Positions 1 to 7,618 are shown, numbered from the stretch's first letter. The stretch: DNA of 26,783 nucleotides from JBLHKT01 sp043101615 (GCA_043101615.1 JBICID010000117.1:1-26783); one strand, 5' to 3'. Notes: generated from the letters alone by a model not told the origin. Program-made: numbers and translations.

Positions 1-543
1 GTTGGGCAGGTACTTGAGCAGCCACAGCGGCGGCAGGTTGTTCATGCCCCCGTCCCCCTCGCCCTCGGTCCCCCACTTGCGCAGGTCCCACGAGGGCCCG
101 CCCCCCGCCTCGGACTGGGCGCTGGCCATCGCCAGCGTCAGCTCGTCGATATCCGCCGCGATGAACCCCGCCCCGATCTGGCACCCCGTCCGCTTCGGGT
201 CGATCGGGTGCCCCCCCTCGGTCGCCTCGGCATCGCGCGTCGCCAGTCGCGCGTCGGTCACCGCCAGCCGGGCCGCGACGACCGCCAGCTCGATGTCCCG
301 CGCCATCACCTTCGTCGCCTTGCGGTACGCCTTGGGGACGTAGTCGCGGGCGTTCAGGTCCGTGATCTCGCCGGCCAGGGCCGTCGGGAACCCCGTGGCG
401 TCGAACGCGGAGATCGCACGCAGCCCACGATCCCCGCGTCGCAGGGCCTGGGCGAAGTCGTGCGAGCCGTGCCCGATGGCGCTCACGGGCCCGAGCCCGG
501 TGATCAGGACGCGTCGACGGCTGGAAGGTGCGGAAGAAGTCAT
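1..543 (-). CDS. Beta-ketoacyl-ACP synthase, N-terminal part (runs off left edge)
   Basis: Condensing enzyme of the KAS I/II (FabB/FabF) thiolase superfamily, which elongates acyl-ACP with malonyl-ACP in fatty-acid or polyketide synthesis. The reading frame is open from the ATG at 543 (minus strand) to base 1, giving 181 codons. Residues ~10-25 read RRVLITGLGPVSAIGHG, the classic opening strand of KAS II proteins (VVVTGLGxVSPxG). A later stretch, KATKVMARDIELAVVAARLA, fits the family's helix following the AFD segment (ISAFDATGFP). The catalytic Cys and His pair lie beyond the window, so activity cannot be judged. It is divergent from the two-TM gene at 618. A TAGACT hexamer lies 9 nt upstream. 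It could be a housekeeping FabF or a specialised KS; the family call is firm, the subtype is not. Confidence 0.88.
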   Translation of the reverse strand, partial: MTSSAPSSRRRVLITGLGPVSAIGHGSHDFAQALRRGDRGLRAISAFDATGFPTALAGEITDLNARDYVPKAYRKATKVMARDIELAVVAARLAVTDARLATRDAEATEGGHPIDPKRTGCQIGAGFIAADIDELTLAMASAQSEAGGGPSWDLRKWGTEGEGDGGMNNLPPLWLLKYLPN

Positions 544-552
544 GAGGTGCTG

Positions 553-558
553 AGTCTA
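553..558 (-). promoter_or_regulatory. Putative -10 element for the ketosynthase gene
   Basis: On the minus strand this reads TAGACT, nine bases before the ATG at 543. It matches the TAnnnT pattern seen before many other starts in this window. No -35 consensus is visible at normal spacing, and the nine-base gap would leave only a leader of about three bases. Confidence 0.4.
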
Positions 559-617
559 GGTGCGCACGCCGCACGGATTCTTGCAGTGCCACGCCCCCCC
601 GCGACGATGCACACTCC

Positions 618-1118
618 GTGCGCACCGACCGGAGAACAACCACGCGTGTCGACCGATCATTCCTGCCCGGCTCCGGAGAGCTCGGCTCCTGGATGATCTT
701 CGCCAGCGGGCTGGCACTGCTGGTCGCGGTCGTGCTCATCCCCGCGGGCAACGACCTGGCCGACGCACGCGACGCACGCGACGAGGCCCTCGCCCTGGAA
801 CGCTACCAGCTCGAGCGCGTCGCCCGACACGAGTCCTACCTGCACGCCCTGGACCGGGGAGACGAGCGCCTCCTCCGCTCCCTGGCCATGAGCCAGCTCC
901 GCCTCACGCCCGACGACCGGCACGTCCTGCTGCCCGTGGGCGGCACCGGCGACATCGACCTGTTCGGGCCCATCGAGCCCGACCCCATCCTCGACGAGCC
1001 CCGGGCCCACCCCGTGAGCACCCTGGAGGAGCTCGCCACCCACCGGCGCAAGCGACTCTGGCTCATCGCGGGCGCCGTGCTCTGCCTGTTCGTGGGCCTG
1101 CTGCCCCCAAGCCGCTGA
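618..1118 (+). CDS. Two-TM membrane protein of unknown function
   Basis: Not recognised as a named family. The 166-residue frame has a hydrophobic helix at ~residues 24-43 (MIFASGLALLVAVVLIP), a charged stretch likely to form a coiled coil (ADARDARDEALALERYQLER), and a second hydrophobic helix near the C-terminus (LWLIAGAVLCLFVGLLP). That predicts an integral protein with its middle domain on one side of the membrane. The start is uncertain: GTG 618 is the longest reasonable choice, but ATG 693 would begin right at the first helix. Neither has a convincing ribosome-binding site. It ends 17 nt before the rnpA start, a position where rpmH would be expected in many bacteria. Codon bias in the frame looks coding throughout. 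Confidence 0.65.
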   Translation: MRTDRRTTTRVDRSFLPGSGELGSWMIFASGLALLVAVVLIPAGNDLADARDARDEALALERYQLERVARHESYLHALDRGDERLLRSLAMSQLRLTPDDRHVLLPVGGTGDIDLFGPIEPDPILDEPRAHPVSTLEELATHRRKRLWLIAGAVLCLFVGLLPPSR

Positions 1119-1124
1119 GATCTC

Positions 1125-1130
1125 TAGAGT
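1125..1130 (+). promoter_or_regulatory. Putative -10 element for rnpA (leaderless geometry)
   Basis: TAGAGT sits five bases before the GTG at 1136, so transcription starting six or so bases downstream would begin at the start codon itself. No -35 match is visible in the GC-rich sequence upstream. It favours GTG 1136 over TTG 1130 as the rnpA start, because TTG 1130 would overlap the hexamer. Confidence 0.4.
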
Positions 1131-1135
1131 TGCGT

Positions 1136-1555
1136 GTGACGAACGACGGGACGACCACGGGTCGGTTTCGGCGTCGGGACCGCCTGACGCACGCGCGCGA
1201 GTTCCAGTCCGTCTTCGATGCCAGGCTCCGAAAGTCGCGCGGGCCCATCACCGTCTTCGCACGCCCCAACGGGCTCGGACACGACCGGCTGGGCCTCTCC
1301 ATCGGCAGACGCGTCGGCAACGCCGCCGTCCGGGCACGAGCCAAGCGACTCATCCGCGAGGCCTTCCGCCTCAGCGGGCCCGAGCGGGGCGAGAGTTCGG
1401 CGGGCGGCGTCGATTACGTCGTCTCCAGCCGTCCCCACCCCGGCTATGCCGACCGCTCGCTCAAGGCCGGTGAGGTCCGGGGCTGGCTCCTGGACGCGAT
1501 CGGGGCCTGCCGTCGCGAACAGGCCAAACGCGAGCGAGGGCAGGGCGATGTGTGA
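1136..1555 (+). CDS. rnpA: Ribonuclease P protein component
   Basis: Protein subunit of RNase P, which binds the catalytic RNA and helps recognise the 5' leader of precursor tRNAs. The 139-residue product is small and basic and carries the diagnostic RNR-type motif at residues 57-75 (GRRVGNAAVRARAKRLIRE), matching the family's R-x-V-G-N-A-x-x-R-N-R-x-K-R. The residue after the second Arg of the motif is Ala instead of the usual Asn. The N-terminal RFRRRDRL followed by REFQSVFD fits the family's first helix. GTG 1136 was chosen because a TAGAGT hexamer ends five bases before it; an in-frame TTG lies at 1130. The stop overlaps the start of yidD, the usual rnpA-yidD pairing. rpmH, usually just upstream, is absent. 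Confidence 0.95.
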   Translation: MTNDGTTTGRFRRRDRLTHAREFQSVFDARLRKSRGPITVFARPNGLGHDRLGLSIGRRVGNAAVRARAKRLIREAFRLSGPERGESSAGGVDYVVSSRPHPGYADRSLKAGEVRGWLLDAIGACRREQAKRERGQGDV

Positions 1556-1871
1556 GCCCGCCCCGACCGACCGGCCCCCCGACGCGCAGCGCGCCGAGGG
1601 GCTCTGGGACCCCGGCTGGCGGCGCGCCGGCCCGATCGGCCGCGCCCTGGCGTGGCCCTGCATCCTGCTGATCCTGCTGTATCGCGTGACGCTCAGCCCG
1701 CTGCTGGGGCGCCAGTGTCGCTTCGAGCCCACGTGCAGCCGCTACGGGCTGGAGGCCTACCGGGTGTACGGGATCCTGGGCGGCAGCGCGATGACGGCAC
1801 GCAGGATCTGGCGTTGTCGCCCGCTGGGCGCCCGCGGGTACGACCCCGTGCCACCGGCGCGCGAGGGGTGA
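1548..1871 (+). CDS. yidD: Membrane protein insertion efficiency factor YidD
   Basis: Small peripheral inner-membrane protein that assists YidC/Sec-dependent membrane protein insertion. The 107-residue product has a hydrophobic helix at ~33-50 (LAWPCILLILLYRVTLSP) and then the family's cysteine-rich core CRFEPTCSRYGLEA (57-70), RRIWRCRPLG (85-94) and GYDPVP (97-102), all canonical. It starts at ATG 1548, overlapping the rnpA stop by eight bases, with an AGGGCAGGG purine run just upstream as ribosome-binding site, so translation is probably coupled. The N-terminal ~30 residues are an extension rich in Pro and Arg compared with the shortest family members. yidC itself is not in the window. Confidence 0.95.
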   Translation: MCEPAPTDRPPDAQRAEGLWDPGWRRAGPIGRALAWPCILLILLYRVTLSPLLGRQCRFEPTCSRYGLEAYRVYGILGGSAMTARRIWRCRPLGARGYDPVPPAREG

Positions 1872-1919
1872 GGGACGTCCGAGAATGTTCCAGTTTTCGC
1901 GTCGTTGGTGAGTCCTCGC

Positions 1920-1925
1920 TACCAT
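1920..1925 (+). promoter_or_regulatory. Possible -10 element upstream of the TetR-family gene
   Basis: TACCAT in the 128-nt gap after yidD. An imperfect TTCGCG lies 18 bases upstream. It would give a leader of about 70 nt, and the TetR gene does have a Shine-Dalgarno sequence. No obvious inverted-repeat operator was seen. Weak evidence. Confidence 0.25.
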
Positions 1926-1999
1926 ACGTGGCGTGGGCGTCGTGGCCCGTGAGAACCGGGCCCCGCGCGGGCTCGAGAAGACTGACGAGAGGGCCGACT

Positions 2000-2596
2000 G
2001 TGAGCCGGATGCCCGCCGCGGAACGTCGCGAGCAGTTGCTGGACGTGGCCTCGGAGCTGTTCAGCCGGCAGGGGTATGCGCGTGCGACCACCAGCCAGCT
2101 CGCCCGGGCCGCGGGCGTGACCGAGCCCATCATCTACCGCCACTTCAAGTCCAAGAAGGACCTGTTCGTCGCCCTGATCGAGCGGACGGGGCGGCGCACG
2201 CTGGACCAGTGGGGGCGGGACCTGGAGGGCGCGCCCGACCCCGCCGAGCGTCTGGCCAGGCTCATCGGCGACAACCCGATGGTCAGCGAGCAGGGGCGTG
2301 AGAGCTATCGCGTCTTCCTCCAGTCCATCAGCGAGATCGACGACGAGGGCATCCGCGAGGCGGTGCGCGACCACGTGCAGAGCCTGCACGGGTTCGTCAC
2401 GCGCGAGATCGAGGCCGCCCAATCCGAGAAGAAGGTCACCGACCGCTTCCCCGCCGGCGTCATCGCCTGGATGCTGCTCGAGATCGGCATGGGCTACGGC
2501 GTCATGAGCGCCATGAAGGTCGAGGGCCACGGCGCCGGCGAGGGCGGCCTGCACGTCAAGGACGTGCTCACACGCGTCCTCATCGGCAAGGGATAG
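2000..2596 (+). CDS. TetR/AcrR-family transcriptional regulator
   Basis: Dimeric DNA-binding regulator, usually a repressor released by a small ligand. The 198-residue product has the TetR N-terminal HTH: ERREQLLDVASELFSRQGY, then TSQLARAAGVTEPIIYRHF and KSKKDLFVALIE. The C-terminal half is an all-helical ligand/dimer domain without a recognisable subclass. GTG 2000 was chosen because a GAGAGGG ribosome-binding site (1987-1993) lies six bases upstream; the in-frame ATG 2009 has none. The gene ends three bases before the cysteine desulfurase start, so the two are almost certainly co-transcribed. Ligand and target are unknown; it may autoregulate this pair, but no operator was identified. Confidence 0.92.
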   Translation: MSRMPAAERREQLLDVASELFSRQGYARATTSQLARAAGVTEPIIYRHFKSKKDLFVALIERTGRRTLDQWGRDLEGAPDPAERLARLIGDNPMVSEQGRESYRVFLQSISEIDDEGIREAVRDHVQSLHGFVTREIEAAQSEKKVTDRFPAGVIAWMLLEIGMGYGVMSAMKVEGHGAGEGGLHVKDVLTRVLIGKG

Positions 2597-2599
2597 CCC

Positions 2600-3769
2600 G
2601 TGCGCCCCGTCTACCTGGACCACAACGCCACCACGCGCCCCAGCCCGGGCGTCGCGGACGCGGTGCGGCGCGGGGTCGAGGACCTGTGGGGCAACCCCTC
2701 CAGCGTGCACCGGGCCGGGCAGGACGCCCGCGCCGGCGTCGAGCTCGCACGCGCGAGCCTCGCTCGCCTCATCGGGGCTAGGGAACGAGAGATCGTCTTC
2801 ACCTCGAGCTGCACCGAGGCGATCGACCTGGGCGTGCGCGGCTCGCTCGAGGCCCTGGGCGACCGACGCCCCGCGCTCGTGACCAGCCCCGTCGAGCACG
2901 CCGCCATCCGGGAGCTCGCCGACGACCTGGCGCGACGCGGGACCGAGGTCCGCGAGCTGCCCGTGCGCCGCGCGGGGGTCTACGACCTCGACGCCGCCCG
3001 CGAGATCATCGACGGCTCCGTCGGCGTGGTGGCGGTGCAGCTGGCCAACAACGAGACCGGCGTGCTGCAGCCGGTCGAGGAGCTGGGGCGACTGTGCGCA
3101 CGCGCGGGCGCGGTCCTGCTCGCGGACGGGGCCCAGTGGGTCGGCAAGCTCCCGCTCGACGTGCGCGACGAGACCGGCCCGGCCTCCGGCGTCGGGCTGC
3201 TGGCGATCAGCGGGCACAAGTTCCACGCGCCCAAGGGCGTCGGGGCGCTGTGGATCCGACGCGGCGTGCGCGTCAGGCCCCGCCTGCTGGGCACCCACGA
3301 GCTGGGGCGTCGGGGCGGCACGGAGAACGTTCCGGGCATCCTCGGCCTGGGGGTCGCCTCGGACGAGGCCCGGGGCTGGCTGGCGGACCCGGCGCGCCGC
3401 GCCGGGATCGCCTCGCTGCGCGACCGCCTCGAACGCCTGGTGCTCGATCGCGTGCCCGACGCCGTGATCAACCGCCCGCCGGACGACGGCGACAGACTCT
3501 GGAACACGACCAGCATCGGCTTCCCCGGGCTGGAGGCCGAGACGATCCTGATCCCTCTGTCCGAGCGTGGGGTCTACGCCAGCGCCGGGGCGGCGTGCAG
3601 CTCTGGCAGCCTGGAGCCCTCGCCGGTGCTGCGGGCGATGGGGATCCCGGACCGGGTCGCGCACGGGTCGATCCGGCTGAGCCTGGGGCGCGACACCACG
3701 CCGGACGACGTCGAGCGGGGCGCCGAGGTGATCGCGGGCGTGGTCGCCTCCCTCGCGGGCGCGGGATAG
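2600..3769 (+). CDS. Cysteine desulfurase, NifS/IscS type
   Basis: PLP-dependent aminotransferase-fold enzyme that removes sulfur from L-cysteine as an enzyme persulfide for Fe-S cluster or thio-modification pathways. The 389-residue length is normal. Visible landmarks are YLDHNATT at the N-terminus, VEH with H100 (stacks on PLP), ADGAQ with D176 and Q179, the Schiff-base lysine K207 in SGHKFHAPKG, RRGGTENV (238-244), and the catalytic cysteine C333 in SAGAACSSGS. All active-site residues are present. It starts at GTG 2600 with AAGGGA just upstream, three bases after the TetR stop. No IscU/SufU scaffold or thiouridylase neighbour is seen, so the sulfur acceptor is unknown. The name nifS or iscS cannot be assigned from sequence alone. 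Confidence 0.95.
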   Translation: MRPVYLDHNATTRPSPGVADAVRRGVEDLWGNPSSVHRAGQDARAGVELARASLARLIGAREREIVFTSSCTEAIDLGVRGSLEALGDRRPALVTSPVEHAAIRELADDLARRGTEVRELPVRRAGVYDLDAAREIIDGSVGVVAVQLANNETGVLQPVEELGRLCARAGAVLLADGAQWVGKLPLDVRDETGPASGVGLLAISGHKFHAPKGVGALWIRRGVRVRPRLLGTHELGRRGGTENVPGILGLGVASDEARGWLADPARRAGIASLRDRLERLVLDRVPDAVINRPPDDGDRLWNTTSIGFPGLEAETILIPLSERGVYASAGAACSSGSLEPSPVLRAMGIPDRVAHGSIRLSLGRDTTPDDVERGAEVIAGVVASLAGAG

Positions 3770-3831
3770 CGTTCGCGGAGTCGGAAACGAGTTCGGGGGC
3801 TGGAGAACCGGCGGGCGGACCGCCGACGAGG

Positions 3832-3837
3832 TAGCCT
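3832..3837 (+). promoter_or_regulatory. Putative -10 element before the DUF4190-like gene
   Basis: TAGCCT lies three bases before ATG 3841 and six before the adjacent in-frame ATG 3844. The six-base gap matches the other TAnnnT/start pairs here, so 3844 may be the real leaderless start. Confidence 0.4.
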
Positions 3838-3840
3838 GTC

Positions 3841-4635
3841 ATGATGAACCACGGCGCAACCACCGACGGCATGTTCGAGGATCAGAAGACCAGCCTGTCC
3901 GCGATCATCGGATTTGTCCTCTCGCTGGTGGGCTGCTGCCTGCCCACGGGCATCCTGGGCGTGGTGCTGGGCGTCTTCGGGCTCATCGGCATCGGGCGAT
4001 CCGGCGGGCGCGTGGGCGGGAAGGGGCTCGCGATCGCCGCGATCATCATCGGCGTGCTCAACACGGTGGTCCAGATCGGCCTGGTGATCGGGCTGGTGCA
4101 GTGGGGACGCAGCGCCGCGCAGTTCGGCGACCGGGCCGGGGCCTTCCTCACCGCCCTCGAGCAGGGCGACTACGACGAGGCCCGGGGCTGGCTCGCCGGG
4201 AGCGTGTCCGGCGCCGGCGACGCCGAGCTCACGGCCTTCTCCGACGCAGTCCAGGAGGACCTGGGCACCTTCGTCTCCACCCCCGACTCGATCCTGTCGC
4301 TGTTCGGCGGGTGGCTCGAGTTCGGGCAGCAGATGCAGCAGCACCAGATCCCGATGGCGGTGCCCGTGGTCCTCACCTTCGAGCAGGACCGGGCCATGAT
4401 GCTGTACGCGTGGAACCCGCAGAACACCGGCACGCCGATGCCGCCGATGACCGACCTGCGGATCGTCCTGCGGGACGGCACCGCCATCACGCTGTCGGAC
4501 TTCGTCGCCGGCGCACCCCCGGCCGGCGACGCGCCGGCGACCGGGGACCGGCCCTCGGAGCAGAGCCCCGAGAACGCCCCGGAGGAGCCGGGCGACGCCG
4601 GAGAGGACTCGGGGTCGGACACGGGTGGCGGCTGA
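3841..4635 (+). CDS. DUF4190-like membrane protein heading the MCE cassette
   Basis: Integral membrane protein of unknown function, 264 residues. Residues ~18-90 hold about three hydrophobic helices around a Gly-rich hinge (SAIIGFVLSLVGCCLPTG, ILGVVLGVFGLIGIG, GLAIAAIIIGVLNTVVQIG). The pattern LGVVLGVFGLIGIGR...GKGLAIAAIIIG is that of DUF4190. The middle region (~95-215) is soluble and resembles no family I can name. The C-terminal ~45 residues are disordered, acidic and rich in Gly, Pro and Glu. The stop overlaps the ATG of the MlaF-type ATPase (TGATG), so translation is coupled. It occupies the position where the MlaE permease is often found but does not look like MlaE. The start may be ATG 3841 or 3844. 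Confidence 0.8.
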   Translation: MMNHGATTDGMFEDQKTSLSAIIGFVLSLVGCCLPTGILGVVLGVFGLIGIGRSGGRVGGKGLAIAAIIIGVLNTVVQIGLVIGLVQWGRSAAQFGDRAGAFLTALEQGDYDEARGWLAGSVSGAGDAELTAFSDAVQEDLGTFVSTPDSILSLFGGWLEFGQQMQQHQIPMAVPVVLTFEQDRAMMLYAWNPQNTGTPMPPMTDLRIVLRDGTAITLSDFVAGAPPAGDAPATGDRPSEQSPENAPEEPGDAGEDSGSDTGGG

Positions 4636-5582
4636 TGACCGCAAAGCAGACCACACCCACGGACCCGGGTGACGCCACGCTCGCGACCGACGACGCGGGC
4701 GAGGACATCGCGATCCGCTGTCGCGGCGTGGTCAAGCGCTTCGGCTCCCAGACCGTGCTCAAGGGCGTGAACCTGGACGTCCGCGCCGGCGAGACCATGG
4801 TGGTGATGGGCGGCTCGGGCTCGGGCAAGAGCACGCTGCTGCGCACCATCATCGGCTCGCACCAGGCCGACGAGGGGACGATCCACATCCTGGGCAGGCA
4901 GATCTGCGGGCTGAGCGTGGCGGGGATGAACGAGGTGCGCAAGAAGTTCGGCATCCTGTTCCAGTCCGGGGCGCTGTTCAACTCGATGACGCTCGCCGAG
5001 AACGTCGCCCTGCCCCTGGTCGAGCACACCGACCTGGACCCGGCCACCATCGACATCATGGTGAAGATCAAGCTGGAGCTGGTCGGCCTGCGTGAGCACG
5101 CCGACAAGTACCCCGACCAGATCTCCGGGGGGATGAAGAAGCGGGCCGGGCTGGCGCGGGCCCTGGCCCTGGACCCCAAGATCCTGTTCTACGACGAGCC
5201 CAGCGCCGGGCTGGACCCGGTCACCAGCGCCGAGATCGACCAGCTCATCATCGCGCTGTCGAGCCAGCTGGGCGTGACCAGCGTGGTGGTGACCCACGAG
5301 ATGGACTCGGCCTTCACCATCGCCGACCGCATGGCGATGCTCGACAAGGGGCGGATGCTCAAGATCTCCCCGCGCGACTGGTGGGAGAAGACCCGCGACG
5401 CCACCGACGAGGAGGCGGCCTCCATGAGTGAGGACGAGCAGCTCATACGCCAGTTCCTGCGCGGGTCGCCCGTGGGCCCGCTGACCGAGCGCAGGAGCGG
5501 GGAGGGGTACGCCGAGGCCCTCTTCGGAGAGATGAGCGAGCGCGTGACGATGATGCCCAGCGTGGAGCCCACACGCGGGTAG
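4635..5582 (+). CDS. MlaF-type ABC transporter ATP-binding protein
   Basis: Cytoplasmic ATPase of an MCE/Mla-type lipid transporter, which moves phospholipids or other hydrophobic molecules across the cell envelope. In its 315 residues one sees Walker A GGSGSGKST (59-67), a Q-loop with Q110 (ILFQSGALFNSMT, typical of the Mla group), the signature ISGGMKKRAGLARA (163-176, the M and KR being typical of MlaF), Walker B ILFYDEP (184-189 or so), a D-loop SAGLDPVTS, and H-loop H221. The C-terminal ~80 residues extend past the usual fold. It begins at ATG 4635, overlapping the preceding stop by one base, and is followed 22 nt later by an MCE protein. The cognate permease is not encoded nearby. Confidence 0.93.
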   Translation: MTAKQTTPTDPGDATLATDDAGEDIAIRCRGVVKRFGSQTVLKGVNLDVRAGETMVVMGGSGSGKSTLLRTIIGSHQADEGTIHILGRQICGLSVAGMNEVRKKFGILFQSGALFNSMTLAENVALPLVEHTDLDPATIDIMVKIKLELVGLREHADKYPDQISGGMKKRAGLARALALDPKILFYDEPSAGLDPVTSAEIDQLIIALSSQLGVTSVVVTHEMDSAFTIADRMAMLDKGRMLKISPRDWWEKTRDATDEEAASMSEDEQLIRQFLRGSPVGPLTERRSGEGYAEALFGEMSERVTMMPSVEPTRG

Positions 5583-5604
5583 CACCAGCGGGAGGACAGG
5601 GACG

Positions 5605-6915
5605 ATGTCGAACCGATCGAGCAAGAACAACCTGGTGGCCGGCGCCTTCCTGCTGGGGAGCCTGGCGCTGGCGCTTGGCATCAGCTTCTGGCTGGGAGAG
5701 GTGTCCGAGCGCCTCGGCTCCAAGGCCGGCTACACCGTGCACTTCCCGATGGACGTGGGCGTCGCCGGCCTGCAGCCGGGCTCCAAGGTGATGCTCGCCG
5801 GCATGGAGGTCGGGCGGGTCGAGCGCGTGCGCCGGGTCGAGCAGTCCGGGCGCGTCGTCGCGATGGAGGCCGACGTGCTGGTCAACGACGCCGTCGCCCT
5901 GCACCAGGACGCACGCGCCTTCCTCACCCAGCCCATCCTGGGCGGGGTCAGCGGGATCAACATCACCTCGGTCGGGCTGACCGGGGCGCCCCTGGGCGAG
6001 GGCGGGTCGATCGAGGGCGGCGTCGCCCCGGGCCTGCTGGCCCAGGTCGGCCTGGGCCCCGAGCAGGCCGAGCAGATCTTCGCCATCCTGGACAACATCG
6101 AGCGTGCCACCAGGGAGGCCGACGAGCTGGCCGCACGCATGGACAACATCGCCGCGGCCTTCGAGACCGACGCCGAGGGCTCCGCGACCGACATCCGCCA
6201 GGTGCTGGCCGACCTGCGCGCCTTCACCGCCCGCTTCACCGGCGACAACGGCTGGGACACGCGGATCGAGCGCATCCTCGCCGACGCCCAGAGCAACATG
6301 GCCGAGGTGCAGAGCCTCCGCGAGGGCGTCGCGCAGACCGTCGCCAACGCCGACGGCTTCGTCACCGACGCACGCGCGATCCTGGGCGAGAACCGACCCG
6401 GCATCGCCGCCATCGTGCAGGACGGCGAGGCCATCGTCAGCCGCGTGCGCTTCGAGACCGCGGTCCGCTTCGAGGAACTGCTCGACACCGGCGTGCTCGC
6501 CCTGGCGAGCTATTCCGACCTGGGCGGGCGCCTGAACCAGATGGTCACGCGCGAGTACCCCCAGATCAGGCGGACGCTCGCCAACGTCCGCGAGACCAGC
6601 GATCAGGCCAAGCTGGCGATGGGCGAGCTCCGCTCCCAGCCGTGGCGCCTGCTCGACGCGCCGACCGGGCAGGAGCTGGAGCGCGAGCCCCTCTACGCCG
6701 CGGCCCGGGCGTACGCCGTCGCCGTCGCCGACCTGCGGGCCGCGAGCGAGTCGCTCGAGACCGCCATCGGCAGCGCCGAGACCCGGGCCTCCTCCGGCGA
6801 GAACCTGCCCGGGGCCGCGGAGCTGGCCGGGATGGCCCGCTCGGTGGACGAGGCCTTCAAACGCTATCAGGACGCCGAGCAGTCCCTGCTCGAGCGCCTG
6901 GCCTCCCAGCAGTAA
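5605..6915 (+). CDS. MCE-domain protein (MlaD-type)
   Basis: Membrane-anchored, periplasm-facing substrate-binding or tunnel subunit of an Mla-type lipid transporter. The 436-residue product has one N-terminal helix (~11-30, VAGAFLLGSLALALGISFWL) and an MCE domain at ~42-130 with the hallmark GLQPGSKVMLAGMEVGRVERV and a central GGVSGINITSVG. A long, mostly helical Ala/Glu/Arg-rich region (~140-436) probably forms coiled coils or a helical tube as in elongated MCE proteins. It starts at ATG 5605 with a GGGAGGACAGGG ribosome-binding region, 22 nt after the ATPase, and is surely in the same operon. It is the last gene: the next start has its own -10-like element. Confidence 0.93.
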   Translation: MSNRSSKNNLVAGAFLLGSLALALGISFWLGEVSERLGSKAGYTVHFPMDVGVAGLQPGSKVMLAGMEVGRVERVRRVEQSGRVVAMEADVLVNDAVALHQDARAFLTQPILGGVSGINITSVGLTGAPLGEGGSIEGGVAPGLLAQVGLGPEQAEQIFAILDNIERATREADELAARMDNIAAAFETDAEGSATDIRQVLADLRAFTARFTGDNGWDTRIERILADAQSNMAEVQSLREGVAQTVANADGFVTDARAILGENRPGIAAIVQDGEAIVSRVRFETAVRFEELLDTGVLALASYSDLGGRLNQMVTREYPQIRRTLANVRETSDQAKLAMGELRSQPWRLLDAPTGQELEREPLYAAARAYAVAVADLRAASESLETAIGSAETRASSGENLPGAAELAGMARSVDEAFKRYQDAEQSLLERLASQQ

Positions 6916-7009
6916 ACACGGCCTCGTGCTATCAACCCCCAATCCGGGGTGGTTCCATCGGCTGAGACGGCGTCGGCACGCGATGCTGGCCCGGTTGTGC
7001 GGCCTGTGT

Positions 7010-7015
7010 TACCCT
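7010..7015 (+). promoter_or_regulatory. Putative -10 element for the HYExAFE gene (leaderless geometry)
   Basis: TACCCT sits six bases before ATG 7022. A sigma70-type -10 at this position would place the transcript's first base on the A of ATG. There is no Shine-Dalgarno in between and no clear -35 upstream. Confidence 0.5.
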
Positions 7016-7021
7016 GCGGGC

Positions 7022-7618
7022 ATGGCCCAGCGCCGTTTCCACTACGAGCGAGCCTTCGAGCGGTACCTGCGCACCAACCGCATCCCCTACGTCGCCGTGG
7101 ACGAGGCCAAGAAGTCGCTGCTTCCCTCCGGGAGCGTGCTCCGGATCGATTCGGGCCAGGGCGCGTCGCGCGCGCTCAAATCCTTCGACTTCGTCGTCTA
7201 CGGCGAGTCGTGCAACCTGCTGGTGGAGGTCAAGGGGCGTCGCCTGCCCAAGGCCGGCCCGCGCGGGGGCCGGCGCCTGGAGAGCTGGGTCTCCGAGGAC
7301 GACGTGGAGTCGCTGACCGTCTGGCGACGCCTGTTCGGGCCCGGGTTCGACGCCGCGTTCGTGTTCGTGTACCGGTGCGAGGACCAGCCGCCCGACGGGC
7401 TGTTCGACGAGGTCATCGCCTGCGAGGGCGGGTGGTACACCACGCGAGCGGTCGGGCTCGACGACTACCGGGAACGCATGCGGGTCCGCAGCCCGCGCTG
7501 GCGCACCGTGGACCTCGGACGGGCCGACTTCGATCGACTCGCCCACCCGTTCGCGCCCGGGACGCGCGGGCACGGCCCAGTCGTCCCCGCGCTCGAGCCC
7601 CTCGGCGCCCGGGCCTGA
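7022..7618 (+). CDS. HYExAFE family protein, PD-(D/E)XK nuclease-like fold
   Basis: The 198-residue protein has the HYERAFE signature at residues 7-13, the defining motif of a family I associate with Planctomycetota. Its function is unknown. Residues ~52-73 read KSFDFVVYG...LLVEVKGR, i.e. D56 followed by E69-x-K71 on neighbouring predicted strands. This is the arrangement of the PD-(D/E)XK nuclease core, so a restriction-endonuclease-like fold, and possibly DNA or RNA cleavage, is inferred. A predicted strand AAFVFVYRC (~111-119) and a helix before it would complete the core. ATG 7022 is chosen because a TACCCT hexamer lies six bases upstream. The gene stands alone between the MCE operon and small membrane genes, with no methyltransferase or helicase nearby that would suggest a restriction system. 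Confidence 0.85.
   Translation: MAQRRFHYERAFERYLRTNRIPYVAVDEAKKSLLPSGSVLRIDSGQGASRALKSFDFVVYGESCNLLVEVKGRRLPKAGPRGGRRLESWVSEDDVESLTVWRRLFGPGFDAAFVFVYRCEDQPPDGLFDEVIACEGGWYTTRAVGLDDYRERMRVRSPRWRTVDLGRADFDRLAHPFAPGTRGHGPVVPALEPLGARA

Noticed and set aside
2..553. Plus-strand open frames over the left edge
   Set aside because: They are antisense to the ketosynthase frame, which has clear family motifs; their products are Ser/Ala/Arg-rich and featureless.
764..785. Short tandem GACGCACGC repeat
   Set aside because: About two and a half units inside a coding coiled-coil region (ADARDARDEA); explained by the protein sequence.
560..1135. Long open plus-strand frame continuous with rnpA, suggesting a 331-residue protein
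   Set aside because: The part before 1136 is Arg/Pro/Ala-rich out-of-frame sequence of the two-TM gene; RNase P proteins begin near the RFRRRDRL segment and a -10-like element precedes GTG 1136.
1919..3664. 581-codon minus-strand open frame opposite the TetR and cysteine desulfurase genes
   Set aside because: Composition is typical of antisense frames in high-GC DNA and both plus-strand genes have complete motifs.
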